DNA of 64,000 bases from Nonomuraea helvata. GTDB lineage: Bacteria > Actinomycetota > Actinomycetes > Streptosporangiales > Streptosporangiaceae. Position 1 is the first letter of the stretch. Each line of letters opens with the position of its first letter. The stretch is from assembly GCF_039535785.1 (NCBI RefSeq), contig NZ_BAAAXV010000005.1, positions 124,001 through 188,000 on the forward strand, given 5' to 3'. The notes below the pieces were generated by a model that saw nothing but the letters and a program-made list of their open reading frames with translations, made no database searches and was not told where the DNA came from. Below, piece after piece: positions 45,209-54,060 of the stretch. The translations under genes were made by a program, and so were the position numbers.

Positions 45209-46468
45209 TCACGGCCAGTCGATGGCCGGGCGGAGCGGGACGCCGGAGTGGCCGTTCTTGTCGAGCTTCACGCCCAGGACCTGGTGGAGCTGGACCTTGT
45301 TGCGCTCGAAGCCCACGATGCAGCCCGCCATGTACAGGGCCCAGACGCGGGCCGTGCCCATGCCGACCTCCTCGACCGCGTCGTCCCAGTTGGCGTCGAG
45401 GTTGTCGCACCAGTGGCGCAGCGTCTTGGCGTAGTGCTCCCTGAGGTTCTCCTCGTGGCGGACCTCGAAGCCCAGGTCCTCCATCTGCCTGACCAGCCAG
45501 CCGACCGACTCCAGCTCACCGTCGGGGAAGACGTACCGGTTGATGAAGCCGCCCTTGTTGAACGTCTTCTCCTTGCCGGTCGGCCGGGTGATGCAGTGGT
45601 TGAGGAGCCGCCCGCCCGGCTTGAGCTTGCTGTACAGGAAGGAGAAGTAGGAGGGGAGGTTCGCCTTGCCGATGTGCTCGGTCAGGCCGATCGAGCTGAC
45701 CGCGTCGAAGCCCGTCTCCTTGACGTCGCGGTAGTCCATGAAACGGACCTCCGCCAGCTCCTGCAGACCCGCCTCGGCGATCGCCTTCTGCGCGTACTCG
45801 GCCTGCTGCCTGCTCAGCGTCACCCCGAGGGCCTTGACGCCGTAGTGCTTGGCGGCGTGCATGACCATGCCGCCCCAGCCGCAGCCGACGTCGAGCAGGC
45901 GCATGCCGGGCTTGAGTGCGAGCTTCCGTGCCACCAGGTCGAACTTGGCGAACTGGGCCTCCTCCAGCGTCGCCTCCTCCGAGGGGAACACGGCGCACGT
46001 GTACGCCATCGAGGGCCCCAGGACCCACTCGTAGAAGCGGTTGGAGACGTCGTAGTGGTGGTGGATGGCCTCCGCGTCACGCTGCTTGGCGTGGCGGGAG
46101 CCCAGCCTGGCCAGGGCGCTCTGGCGCATCTCCTGCGGGGGCGGCGGCACGCGCATGAGGAGCGGCTTGACGCCCAGGGCGCGGACGGCCGCGAGCTTCT
46201 CCTGGGTGGTCAGGTCGTTGGTGGTGATGTTCCACATGCGGTCGAGCAACGTGTACAGGTCACCGTGCACGTCGAGGTGGCCGGAGATGTACGCCCTGGC
46301 GAGGCCCAGCTCGCCCGGCGCCTGCGCCAGATAGGCGACCGCGATGGGTGATTTGACCTCGATGCCGAGGTCGGCCCCATCCGGCCCCGCCTTGCTGCCG
46401 TCGTACGCCTGGAACGCGACGTTCGCACCCGTGCCGACGATCTTCTCAAAGATGGATGCAAGAGCCAA
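45209..46468 (-). CDS. tmsB: Cyclopropane-synthase-family methyltransferase for 10-methyl fatty acids (TmsB/BfaB-like)
   Basis: The 419-residue protein has the SAM motif RLLDVGCGWGGMVMHAAKH, HHHYDVSNRFYEWVLGPSMAYTCAVF and SIGLTEHIG, all typical of cyclopropane fatty acid synthases. Adjacency to a FAD-binding oxidoreductase of the TmsA type identifies the pair that makes tuberculostearic-type acids: this enzyme methylates the C10 of oleoyl phospholipid and the partner reduces the 10-methylene product. It starts at TTG 46468, six bases after the tmsA stop, and its GGTGAG site overlaps that stop, so the two are coupled. 10-Methyl fatty acids are common in Streptosporangiaceae. Confidence 0.88.
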   Translation of the reverse strand: MALASIFEKIVGTGANVAFQAYDGSKAGPDGADLGIEVKSPIAVAYLAQAPGELGLARAYISGHLDVHGDLYTLLDRMWNITTNDLTTQEKLAAVRALGVKPLLMRVPPPPQEMRQSALARLGSRHAKQRDAEAIHHHYDVSNRFYEWVLGPSMAYTCAVFPSEEATLEEAQFAKFDLVARKLALKPGMRLLDVGCGWGGMVMHAAKHYGVKALGVTLSRQQAEYAQKAIAEAGLQELAEVRFMDYRDVKETGFDAVSSIGLTEHIGKANLPSYFSFLYSKLKPGGRLLNHCITRPTGKEKTFNKGGFINRYVFPDGELESVGWLVRQMEDLGFEVRHEENLREHYAKTLRHWCDNLDANWDDAVEEVGMGTARVWALYMAGCIVGFERNKVQLHQVLGVKLDKNGHSGVPLRPAIDWP

Positions 46469-46474
46469 GATTGC

Positions 46475-47836
46475 TCACCTTCCCCGTACACACTTTTCGT
46501 ACAGGTCCAGCAGGCGACCGTTCGGGTCGTATTCCCGCTTGACCGGCCAATAGGCGTCGCCGTTGTACAGCTCCCAGAACTGCTCGCGAGCGTAGAACGA
46601 GGTCGAATAGAGCGACTTGTGGCCGTCGAGCTCGTGCACCTCTCGCTCTATCAGCTGGTTGTAGTAGCCGTCGAACTGCCCCCGCGGCAGTGGCACCATG
46701 CCCCAGAACCCGAAGTTGACGTAGAGCCTGCCCGGCTCCAGAGGGTAGAGCGGCCAGCGGGAGCCGGACCGCAGTGGGCACATCCACACCGGTGTCATGC
46801 CCACCTTGTCGTGGAAGAACTCCAGGAACTCCGCCCCTCGCTCCACCGGCGTCTCGACGTCCTGGATGACGGACTCCTGCACGGGCTGGTCGCGCCACCT
46901 GTCGATGCGGGCGGTCAGGCCGTACTTCCTGTCGAGCGCCACCAGGCGGCGGTAGACGTCGGAGCGCATCCAGCGGCGCGGCATGAGCGAGCGGACGACG
47001 GGCTGCTGCACGCCGAACGCGCGCGAGCACCAGAACCAGTCGGTGTCCCAGCGCCACAGGTAGTCGCGGATGGTCAGCCAGTCGCGGTTGCGCTGCCTGA
47101 TCGACTGGTAGTAGATGCGCATCCCGGTGTAGTCGGAGACGTAGGGGGCGCGCTCGGCGAAGCGGCCGAGCGTGATGTACATCTCCTGCGGGCTGAAGAA
47201 GACGCCGTCGACGAAGTCGACGCTCTCGCCGTCGTGCACCATGCTGTCGCAGATCTCCTGCATGGCCAGCATGCACTTGGCCGCGTCGGTGAACTTGACG
47301 TGCGTGAGGTGCACGTACGGCTGGACCTTGCGCAGCTTGATCCTGATGCGCAGGGCGTAGCCGAGCGTGCCGTAGGAGTTGGGGAACGACCGGAAGAGGT
47401 CACGGTGCTCGTTGTCCTCGCGCGCCACGATGACGCGGCCGTCGCCGGTGAGGATCTCCAGCTCCTCCACCGACTCGTGCGGCAGGCCGTCCCTGAAGCT
47501 GGTCGACTCGATGCCGAGGCCGGTGACGGCGCCGCCGAGCGTGATCGTCTTGAGCTGCGGCACCACGTACGGCATGAGCCCGTACGGCAGCGTGGCGTCC
47601 ACCAGGTGCTCGTATGTCGTCATGCCCTGGACCTCGGCCGTCATGGTCTCGGGGTCGACGCTGATGACCTCGTCGAGATCCCTGGCCGACAGCTTGGCCG
47701 TCCTGCCGGGGTCGCGGAACCTGAAGAGATTGGACGTGGACTTGGCCAGGCGCGGGGCGGCACCGCCCGGAATCTCGGCGTACGACTGCCGGATCTGCTC
47801 TACTGCCCGTTGGTGTGTCGACATCTTCGTCGTCAC
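46475..47836 (-). CDS. tmsA: FAD-binding reductase of 10-methyl fatty acid synthesis (TmsA/BfaA-like)
   Basis: The 453-residue protein has a FAD-binding type 4 domain: STSNLFRFRD, DEVISVDPETMTAEVQGMTTYEHLV, TITLGGAVTGLGIESTSFRDG and EILTGDGRVIVA. The C-terminal part (LYVNFGFWGMVPLPRG, HKSLYSTSFYAREQFWELYNG) resembles DWARF1/DHCR24-type sterol reductases, as for TmsA/BfaA in mycobacteria. It should reduce the 10-methylene acyl chain to 10-methyl at the membrane. GTG 47836 has an AAGGGGGG site nine bases upstream; earlier starts (47893) lack one. It precedes tmsB in one operon. Confidence 0.88.
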   Translation of the reverse strand: MTTKMSTHQRAVEQIRQSYAEIPGGAAPRLAKSTSNLFRFRDPGRTAKLSARDLDEVISVDPETMTAEVQGMTTYEHLVDATLPYGLMPYVVPQLKTITLGGAVTGLGIESTSFRDGLPHESVEELEILTGDGRVIVAREDNEHRDLFRSFPNSYGTLGYALRIRIKLRKVQPYVHLTHVKFTDAAKCMLAMQEICDSMVHDGESVDFVDGVFFSPQEMYITLGRFAERAPYVSDYTGMRIYYQSIRQRNRDWLTIRDYLWRWDTDWFWCSRAFGVQQPVVRSLMPRRWMRSDVYRRLVALDRKYGLTARIDRWRDQPVQESVIQDVETPVERGAEFLEFFHDKVGMTPVWMCPLRSGSRWPLYPLEPGRLYVNFGFWGMVPLPRGQFDGYYNQLIEREVHELDGHKSLYSTSFYAREQFWELYNGDAYWPVKREYDPNGRLLDLYEKCVRGR

Positions 47837-47959
47837 TGCGTAAGCACCCCCCTTGAGCTGGTAGAGATCGTCGCGTAAGACGGTATCTCTCACGAGCTAC
47901 CTCGAACAGACCGGGGTCGTTAAAGACACGAAAACTGTTCATAGTGCCAGGTGAAATGC

Positions 47960-48943
47960 CTATGTGGTAGGCGATTGCGTAAACTTCCTGGAGATCATCG
48001 GGGATGCCGCGTTGAGCACGTTTTGCACCTCGCGGCCCTCTATGGCGGCGCCGAGATTGTCCAGGGTGGCCGTGAGCAGGCGGCCGGTGGATTCCGGCGT
48101 GACGCCCGCGACGTGCGGCGACAGCAGGACGTTCGGCAGGTCACGCAGCGGGTCGTCCGCGGGCAGGGGCTCCACGTCGAAGACGTCGAGCGCGGCGCCG
48201 CCCAGATGGCCTTCGCGCAGGGCCGTGACCAGCGCCTGCTGGTCGACGACGCCGCCCCGCGCGGCGTTCACGAGCAGCGCGCCCTGCTTCATGCGGCGGG
48301 GATCCACCAGACCTCGGGTCTCGTCCGAGAGCGCGATCACCACGACCACGACGTCACTGGAGGAGATGAGCGTCGTCAGGTCCTCGAAGGCCGGGTCCTC
48401 GCGGGGCGTGCGGGTCCAGTAGGAGACGTGGCAGCCGAGCGCGCGGAACATCTCCGCGCTGGTGGCGCCGATCGCGCCGTAGCCGACGATGCCGACCCGG
48501 CGTCCGCGCAGCTCGTGGGGCTGCAGGCCTTGCTGCGGCCACTCGCCCGCGCGTACGGCGGCGTCGGCGGCGGCCAGCTTCCGCGACAGGGACAGGGTTG
48601 CGGCCAGGCACCACTCCGAGACCGCCACCGCGCTGACGCCCGGCGTGTTGGCCAGCGGCACCCCGGCCTGCGCCAGGGCGTCCAGGTCGTGGCCGTCCAC
48701 GCCCACGGACGGCTGCTGCACGAACGCCAGCAGCGGCGCCGCCTTGACCGCCTCGGCGTCCAGCGCGAGTGTGCCCGTCCAGTCGCCGAGCACGATCTCC
48801 GCCTCGGGCAGCGCCGCCAGCAGGGCGTCCCTGTCGCGGGCCGCGGGCACACGTACGGTCACCTGGTCGCCGAGCGGGGCGAGCAGATGACGCAGGAGCT
48901 CCTCGGGGAGCGGGGGCAGGGCGAGCAGGTTCCAGGGGGTCAT
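47960..48943 (-). CDS. D-2-hydroxyacid dehydrogenase family protein
   Basis: The 327-residue protein has the NAD-binding loop RRVGIVGYGAIGATSAEMF, the catalytic Arg region NAARGGVVDQQAL, acidic VFDVEPLPADDPL and His in LLSPHVAGVT. These are the hallmarks of phosphoglycerate dehydrogenase-like enzymes that reduce 2-keto acids with NAD(P)H. The substrate is unknown. Its ATG overlaps the stop of the upstream kinase gene by 4 bp (ATGA), so it is translated with it. The gene ends 125 bp before tmsA, transcribed in the same direction. Confidence 0.92.
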   Translation of the reverse strand: MTPWNLLALPPLPEELLRHLLAPLGDQVTVRVPAARDRDALLAALPEAEIVLGDWTGTLALDAEAVKAAPLLAFVQQPSVGVDGHDLDALAQAGVPLANTPGVSAVAVSEWCLAATLSLSRKLAAADAAVRAGEWPQQGLQPHELRGRRVGIVGYGAIGATSAEMFRALGCHVSYWTRTPREDPAFEDLTTLISSSDVVVVVIALSDETRGLVDPRRMKQGALLVNAARGGVVDQQALVTALREGHLGGAALDVFDVEPLPADDPLRDLPNVLLSPHVAGVTPESTGRLLTATLDNLGAAIEGREVQNVLNAASPMISRKFTQSPTT

Positions 48944-50478
48944 GCCCCCACAGTAAAGCTGTTGATCACCTGACGCATGAGCCCCTTGTTACGCATCCAC
49001 TGGGCCTCGGTGGCCGTCCAGGACAGGATGTACGCGGCGTCGCCGATCGCCACGACCCTGCGCACCTCGTGGTACCGGGTGCCCGGCGTGACCCAGCGGG
49101 CGTCGCCCCCGGTGCCCGCGGTCCAGGAGAACTCCCACTCCGCGGCCTTGGTGCCCTGGTGCACGACCATCCTGCGGCCGCGGTTGACGATGTCCTGGGC
49201 GTTCTGCTTGACCGTCTCCTCAGAGTCGCGCAGCACCTGGTTCGGGTCGGTGCGGGAGTAGACGGCCTCGACACCGAAGTGGGCGGTCCTGTCCCTGCGG
49301 GTCCATTCGGTGTACGCCTCGCTGAGCGCGCCCCGCCAGCCGGTCGGCCGCATGATCGACCAGCCGTCGCGCGACTTCCACATCCGGATGACCGGGACGG
49401 CCCGCGTCACGGTCGGCGTCGGGGTGGGCGTGGCGCTCGGCTCGGGTGTCTGCGCGGCCGTCGGCGTGAGCGGGCTGGTCGCGGCGGCGGGCTGGGCGGT
49501 GGCGCGCGGCGCGCCCTCCGCCGGGGAGGCGAGCTTGAAGTACGCCACCGTGCCGCCCGCGAGCACCACCACCGCGGCCGCGGCCGCGGCGAGCAGGGTC
49601 CGTCCCCGGCCTCCGCCCGGCTTCCTCTCCGGCACGTCCCGGTCGTCGTACGCGGGCCTGGTCGCGAGGATGGCGGCGAGCAGCCGGTCGGCCTCCTCGG
49701 CGTTCACCCGCTGCTCCGGCTCCTTCTGCAGCAGGCCTTTGAGAACCGGGTGCATGGCCGGCGGGATCCTGCGGTAGTCGGGCTCCTCGCTGAGCAGCGC
49801 GTTCAGCGTCGACATGGGGTCGCCCCGCTCGAACGGCGAGCGCCCCACCATGCACGCGTACAGCGTGGCGCCCAGCGACCACAGGTCGGAGGGCGGCCCC
49901 GCGTTCTCGGCGCGGACCCGCTCGGGGGCGAGGAAGCTCGGCGAGCCGGTGACCATGCCGGTCTTGGTGAGCGAGGGGTCGCCCTCCACCTGGGCGATGC
50001 CGAAGTCCATGAGCACGGCCCGGCCGTCGTCGGCCAGCAGGATGTTGGCCGGCTTGACGTCCCGGTGCAGGATGCCCGCCTCGTGGGCCGTCCTCAGCGC
50101 GGACAGCACCTGCCGGCCCAGGTCGGCCGCCTCCCGCACCGGGAGCGCGCCCGAGGTGAGGACCACCTCCTCGACCGTGGGGTGGCGCAGCAGCTCCATC
50201 ACGATCCACGGCCGGCCGCCCTCCTCGACGACGTCGTAGATCGCGACGACGGAGGGGTGGTTCAGCTTGGCCGCGGTACGGGCCTCGCGGGCGGTCCTCA
50301 AGAGCTGGCGCTCCTGCTCGCCCGGTGACAACCCGTCGGGCAGCAGCACCTCTTTGATGGCGACCTGCCGGTTGAGCAGGGTGTCCTGCCCTTCCCAAAC
50401 CACGCCCATGCCGCCACGGCCCAGTTCACGCACTAACTGGTAGCGGGCTGCGATGAGCCGGTTGCTATCCGAAACCAT
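48940..50478 (-). CDS. Transmembrane Ser/Thr protein kinase (PknB type)
   Basis: The 512-residue protein has the kinase domain (about 12-270): ELGRGGMGVVWEG, Lys in QVAIKEV, HRDVKPANILLADDG, MDFGIAQVEG and SPSFLAPERV. A transmembrane helix (LLAAAAAAVVVLAGGTVAYF, about 295-315) follows, then a Pro/Thr linker and an outside domain (WKSRDGWSIMRPTGWRGALS to the end). No PASTA repeats are present. The extracellular domain resembles those in other Streptosporangiaceae kinases. It overlaps the dehydrogenase gene by 4 bp and may control it. It is divergent from the CoA-transferase gene. Confidence 0.92.
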   Translation of the reverse strand: MVSDSNRLIAARYQLVRELGRGGMGVVWEGQDTLLNRQVAIKEVLLPDGLSPGEQERQLLRTAREARTAAKLNHPSVVAIYDVVEEGGRPWIVMELLRHPTVEEVVLTSGALPVREAADLGRQVLSALRTAHEAGILHRDVKPANILLADDGRAVLMDFGIAQVEGDPSLTKTGMVTGSPSFLAPERVRAENAGPPSDLWSLGATLYACMVGRSPFERGDPMSTLNALLSEEPDYRRIPPAMHPVLKGLLQKEPEQRVNAEEADRLLAAILATRPAYDDRDVPERKPGGGRGRTLLAAAAAAVVVLAGGTVAYFKLASPAEGAPRATAQPAAATSPLTPTAAQTPEPSATPTPTPTVTRAVPVIRMWKSRDGWSIMRPTGWRGALSEAYTEWTRRDRTAHFGVEAVYSRTDPNQVLRDSEETVKQNAQDIVNRGRRMVVHQGTKAAEWEFSWTAGTGGDARWVTPGTRYHEVRRVVAIGDAAYILSWTATEAQWMRNKGLMRQVINSFTVGA

Positions 50479-50597
50479 GTCCTACCCCTGTAGACCACCC
50501 GAACATAGTGGGCAAGTTTCCCATACCTCCCACGCCTTCGCCGGAAGGTCGCCAAGGCCGCTTGCAACAGATCACCGAAGGTTGTTCTACTGGGGGG

Positions 50598-51719
50598 ATG
50601 CCTGATGTTCGTAGCGGCCCCCTGGCCGGAGTGCGCGTGCTGGAGCTGGCCGGACTCGCCCCAGGGCCTTTCGCCGGGATGATGCTGGCCGACCACGGTG
50701 CCGAGGTGCTGCGGGTGGACCGGGTCACGGCGGTCTCCGACCGGCCGCGCGGCGACGTCATGGACCGCGGCAAGCACACGATCGGGCTGGACCTGAAGGC
50801 ACCCGAGGGCGTGGCGGCGTTCAAGGAGCTGGCACGCCACGCCGACGTGGTGATCGAGGTGTTCCGGCCGGGCGTGGCCGAGCGGCTCGGCATCGGCCCC
50901 GAGGATCTGCACGCCGTGAACGAGCGGCTCGTCTACGGCCGGATGACCGGCTGGGGGCAGGACGGGCCGCTGGCGCCCACGGCCGGGCACGACATCGACT
51001 ACATCGCCGTCTCCGGCGTCCTGTCGATGCTGGGCCGCGAGGGCGGCAAGCCGACCCCGCCGATCAACATCTTGGGCGACTTCGCGGGCGGCGGCCTCAT
51101 GCTCGCGTACGGGGTGCTGCTCGCCCTGTTCGAGCGCGAACGCACCGGCAAGGGGCGGGTGATCGACGCCGCCATGGTGGACGGCGCGGCGATCCTGTTC
51201 TCGATGTTCTACCAGGCCGCGCAGAGCGGTCATTGGGGGCCGCGCGGGACGAACCTCCTCGACACGGGTGCACCGCAGTACGACACGTACGAGACGGCCG
51301 ACGGCCTGTTCGTGGCCGTGGGGTCGCTGGAGCCGCAGTTCTGGGAGGCGATGGTCACCCTGATGGGCCTGACCGACCTGCCCGACCGGAAGGACAGGGC
51401 GCAGTGGCCGGCGCTGAGGGCCCGCCTGGCGGAGGAGTTCGGGAAGCGGACGCGGGCGGAGTGGGAGGCGCTGTTCGAGGGCTCGGACGCGTGCGTCTTC
51501 CCCGTCCTGTCCATGGGCGAGGCCGCCTCCTACGCGCACAACACCGCCCGGGGCTCCTTCGTCGAGGTCGGCGGCGTCACCCAGCCGGTGCCCGCGCCCC
51601 GCCTGCTCGGCGTCCCGGTGCAGGACCTCTCCCCCGCCACCCGGCTCACCGACCTCTCCCGATGGGGGCTGTCTCAGGAGGAGGCGGAGAAGCTGCGCGG
51701 CCAGGGGGTGCTGTCGTAG
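50598..51719 (+). CDS. CaiB/BaiF CoA-transferase family protein, alpha-methylacyl-CoA racemase-like
   Basis: The 373-residue protein starts with RVLELAGLAPGPFAGMMLADHGAEV and has DRGKHTIGLDLKAPEG, the active-site region GHDIDYIAVSGVLSMLG (His and Asp as in mycobacterial MCR) and a C-terminal GDACV-like ACVFPVLSMGEA. Such racemases flip the configuration of alpha-methyl acyl-CoA, needed to degrade branched or steroid side chains. Placement near P450s and an acyl-CoA ligase fits. The ATG at 50598 follows a G-run ribosome site. Its last 46 bp overlap the convergent monooxygenase gene. Confidence 0.9.
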   Translation: MPDVRSGPLAGVRVLELAGLAPGPFAGMMLADHGAEVLRVDRVTAVSDRPRGDVMDRGKHTIGLDLKAPEGVAAFKELARHADVVIEVFRPGVAERLGIGPEDLHAVNERLVYGRMTGWGQDGPLAPTAGHDIDYIAVSGVLSMLGREGGKPTPPINILGDFAGGGLMLAYGVLLALFERERTGKGRVIDAAMVDGAAILFSMFYQAAQSGHWGPRGTNLLDTGAPQYDTYETADGLFVAVGSLEPQFWEAMVTLMGLTDLPDRKDRAQWPALRARLAEEFGKRTRAEWEALFEGSDACVFPVLSMGEAASYAHNTARGSFVEVGGVTQPVPAPRLLGVPVQDLSPATRLTDLSRWGLSQEEAEKLRGQGVLS

Positions 51720-52906
51720 TCCTTCAGCGCGATCGAGTCGTGCAGGCGCACGCCCTTGCTGCTGATCTTGGAGGCCGCCGTGGTGAGCGCCATCGGGAGA
51801 TGGTTGATCAGCCGTACGAGCCCGGCGAGCGCCCACAGGTCGAACCGGGTGCCCGGGACGATGCGCTTGGCCGCGTTGACGGCGAACGTGCGGCTGCGGC
51901 GTACGTAGTCGCCGATCTCCGCCTCGTAGGCGGGGAAGGCCCGCGTGTGGTCGCCGCCGTACGCGGCCAGCTCGCCCGCCAGGACGTACGCCCCCACGAC
52001 CGCCAGGCTCGTGCTCCCGCCGACGGCCGGGCCGGGACAGTAGCCGGCGTCGCCCACGAGCGTCACCCGGCCGCGTGACCAGCTGTCCAGGTGGAGCTGC
52101 GTGATCGAGTCGAAGTAGAACGCGGGCGTGCGGTCCAGCTCCTCCAGGAGCCGCGGCACCTGCCGGCCCAGCCCTTGGAAGCGCTCGCGCAGCAACTCCT
52201 TCTGCCGCGGGACGTCCCGGTAGTGGTAGTCGAGCTGCTCCGGCGTCCTGAACAGGAACACCGCCCGCGCGTCGTCCATGTGCCTGGTCCTGCCGACCCC
52301 GGCCATCCTGCCGATCCCCGCGACGCTCTCGATGCGGCCCTCGAGCCCGAGGTGCTGGGGCACGGAGACGACGGCCAGGTAGGCGCCGATCCAGGTGGTG
52401 AACCGCGACTCGGGGCCGAAGACCAGGCGGCGCACATTCGAGTGCAGGCCGTCGGCGCCGATGACCAGGTCGAACACGTCCGTCCTGCCGCTGTCGAACG
52501 CGACCTCGCCGTCCTCGGAGATGGAGGCGATGGAGTCGCCGAAGACGTAGTCGACGTCGTGGCGGGTGGCGTCGTAGAAGATCTCGCTCAGGTCGTCGCG
52601 CATGATCTCGACGTGCCGGTCGGAGACGGCCGACATCACGCGGCGCAGCTCCAGCTCCACGGGCCGCGACTCCCCCTCCCTGTGCATCGTGAGCCACTCG
52701 ATGCCGGTCTTCTTCGCCACGACCTGCTCCAGGACGCCCATCTTCTCCACGATCGACATCGCGGGCCTGAACAGGTCCACGGCGTGGCCGCCCGTCTTGC
52801 GCAGCGCCGGGGCCCGCTCCACGACGGTGACGGCGAAGCCGTACCTGGTGAGCCAGTACGCGAGGGCCGGGCCGGCGACGCTCGCGCCGGAGATGAGGAT
52901 GCGCAT
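51674..52906 (-). CDS. FAD-dependent monooxygenase (PHBH/TetX type)
   Basis: The 410-residue protein has the FAD motif ILISGASVAGPALAYWLTRYG with GxGxxG variant GASVAG, the DG motif VIGADGLHSNVRRLVFG and the GD motif RVTLVGDAGYCPGPAVGGST. Aromatic or polycyclic substrates are hydroxylated with NAD(P)H and oxygen in this family. The ATG at 52906 has an AGGAGGCGTC site that overlaps a TetR operator. It is divergent from the tetR-type regulator and should be repressed by it. The substrate is unknown. Confidence 0.92.
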   Translation of the reverse strand: MRILISGASVAGPALAYWLTRYGFAVTVVERAPALRKTGGHAVDLFRPAMSIVEKMGVLEQVVAKKTGIEWLTMHREGESRPVELELRRVMSAVSDRHVEIMRDDLSEIFYDATRHDVDYVFGDSIASISEDGEVAFDSGRTDVFDLVIGADGLHSNVRRLVFGPESRFTTWIGAYLAVVSVPQHLGLEGRIESVAGIGRMAGVGRTRHMDDARAVFLFRTPEQLDYHYRDVPRQKELLRERFQGLGRQVPRLLEELDRTPAFYFDSITQLHLDSWSRGRVTLVGDAGYCPGPAVGGSTSLAVVGAYVLAGELAAYGGDHTRAFPAYEAEIGDYVRRSRTFAVNAAKRIVPGTRFDLWALAGLVRLINHLPMALTTAASKISSKGVRLHDSIALKDYDSTPWPRSFSASS

Positions 52907-52914
52907 GACGCCTC

Positions 52915-52934
52915 CTTACTTAACGGATGGTAAG
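52915..52934. promoter_or_regulatory. TetR-type operator O1
   Basis: CTTACTTAACGGATGGTAAG has CTTAC...GTAAG half-sites and equals O2 at 18 of 20 positions. It overlaps the ribosome site of the monooxygenase gene. Confidence 0.7.
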
Positions 52935-52948
52935 TACGAGGCTAGCAG

Positions 52949-52968
52949 CTTACTTAACGGTAGGTAAG
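52949..52968. promoter_or_regulatory. TetR-type operator O2
   Basis: CTTACTTAACGGTAGGTAAG is a near-perfect palindrome, 34 bp (centre to centre) from O1. It abuts the -10 (TATTCT, 52972-52977) of the regulator gene, so binding should block both divergent genes. Confidence 0.75.
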
Positions 52969-52971
52969 AGG

Positions 52972-52977
52972 TATTCT
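52972..52977 (+). promoter_or_regulatory. -10 element (TATTCT) of the leaderless regulator gene
   Basis: TATTCT is followed by six bases and ATG 52984, so the regulator message is leaderless. Confidence 0.55.
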
Positions 52978-52983
52978 TGATCC

Positions 52984-53502
52984 ATGCCCAGTGACACGAA
53001 GGCCCGCATCCAGGAGGTGGCCCGTGAGCTCTTCGTCTCGCAGGGCGTTCAGAACACCAGCCTGCGTCAGATCTCAGACCGGCTGGGCATCACCAAGCCG
53101 GCGCTCTACTACCACTTCGCCTCGCGCGACGACCTCGTACGCAGCATCGTCGAGCCGATGGTGGAGGACATCGAACGGTTCGTGTCCGCGCGGCAGCCGG
53201 GCGATCCGCGGCAGCTGCTCGGCGACTACTTCGAGTTGATCTGGCGGCACCGCGAAGTGATCACCATGATGGTGCGGGATCTGTCCGTGCTGGGCGTGCT
53301 CGACCTGGGCACGCGCATGTTCGACTGGCGGCGCCAGGTGATCGCGCTGCTGCTGGGCCCCGGCCTCACGCAGGCGCAGCACATCCGGGCGACGGTGGCG
53401 CTGGGCGGCATGTCCGACTGCTCGGTGGAGTACGCGAGCCTCCCGATGGAAGAGGTCAAGCCGGCGGCCGTCGAAGCGGCGGCCGCCGCGCTCGGCCTCT
53501 GA
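52984..53502 (+). CDS. TetR-family transcriptional regulator
   Basis: The 172-residue protein has the TetR helix-turn-helix RELFVSQGVQNTSLRQISDRLGITKPALYYHFASRDDLV (residues about 14-51; the recognition helix ends in YYHF). The ligand-binding half has no recognisable signature. It is divergent from a FAD monooxygenase gene with two matching operators between them, so it most likely represses that gene and itself until a ligand binds. It is slightly shorter than the usual 190-200 residues. It is leaderless. Confidence 0.93.
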   Translation: MPSDTKARIQEVARELFVSQGVQNTSLRQISDRLGITKPALYYHFASRDDLVRSIVEPMVEDIERFVSARQPGDPRQLLGDYFELIWRHREVITMMVRDLSVLGVLDLGTRMFDWRRQVIALLLGPGLTQAQHIRATVALGGMSDCSVEYASLPMEEVKPAAVEAAAAALGL

Positions 53503-53503
53503 C

Positions 53504-53956
53504 CTAAACCGCTATGTAGAGGTCCGCACCCTCCGGGTGGTGCACCTCGAGGTCCGTGGTGAACGCGCGCGACGGCGTGCCCCCCGACTCCGTGTGCTTC
53601 CACACCTGCTGCCACGCGTCGACCAGGGCCTGCGGCATCGGGCCGCGGACCTCCAGCTTCAGCGACTGCGCGGCCGGCACGCGTACGGCGACCATGCCCT
53701 CCGGCAGCCGCGGCACGGTGCGCACGCCGGTGCCGACGATCTGCGTGTAGGCCCCGTTGTGATCGCTCTCGTAGTCGGTCAGCACGGCATAGAGGTTCTC
53801 GTCAACTCGCCCCGGCACATGCGCGAAAGCCCCGGGAGCGCCCGCCCGCTGCCAGAGCGTGGGCAGCTTGGCCCGCCCCGGATCCATCTCATCGGCATTC
53901 GTGGTACGTACGGCGAAGCCGACCACGATCAACTCGGCCCGTTCGATGACGTCCAC
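53504..53956 (-). CDS. GyrI-like/effector-binding domain protein
   Basis: The 150-residue protein resembles the stand-alone effector-binding (GyrI-like, SOUL/BmrR C-terminal) fold: VIERAELIVVGFAVRTTN at the start, LYAVLTDYESDHNGAYTQIVGT in the middle and a C-terminal HHPEGADLYIAV. Such domains bind small molecules, often hydrophobic cations. No DNA-binding part is present. GTG 53956 has a GGAGGAGGGCC site. It is convergent to the TetR gene with no gap to speak of. Function is unknown. Confidence 0.75.
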   Translation of the reverse strand: MDVIERAELIVVGFAVRTTNADEMDPGRAKLPTLWQRAGAPGAFAHVPGRVDENLYAVLTDYESDHNGAYTQIVGTGVRTVPRLPEGMVAVRVPAAQSLKLEVRGPMPQALVDAWQQVWKHTESGGTPSRAFTTDLEVHHPEGADLYIAV

Positions 53957-54022
53957 AGGCCCTCCTCCCCCAAAAGTGTCCCGGCTGATCATAAGCCCCC
54001 CGCCAAACGTGGAACCGCTCAT

Positions 54023-54060
54023 AGCGGCATCACCGCATAAGAGCGGCATCACCGCATAAG
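54023..54060. repeat. 19-bp exact tandem duplication in the guaB1 promoter
   Basis: AGCGGCATCACCGCATAAG occurs twice without gap (54023-54041 and 54042-54060). The second copy ends in TAAGAT, the probable -10 (54057-54062) of the downstream leaderless gene; the first copy gives TAAGAG. Confidence 0.9.
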
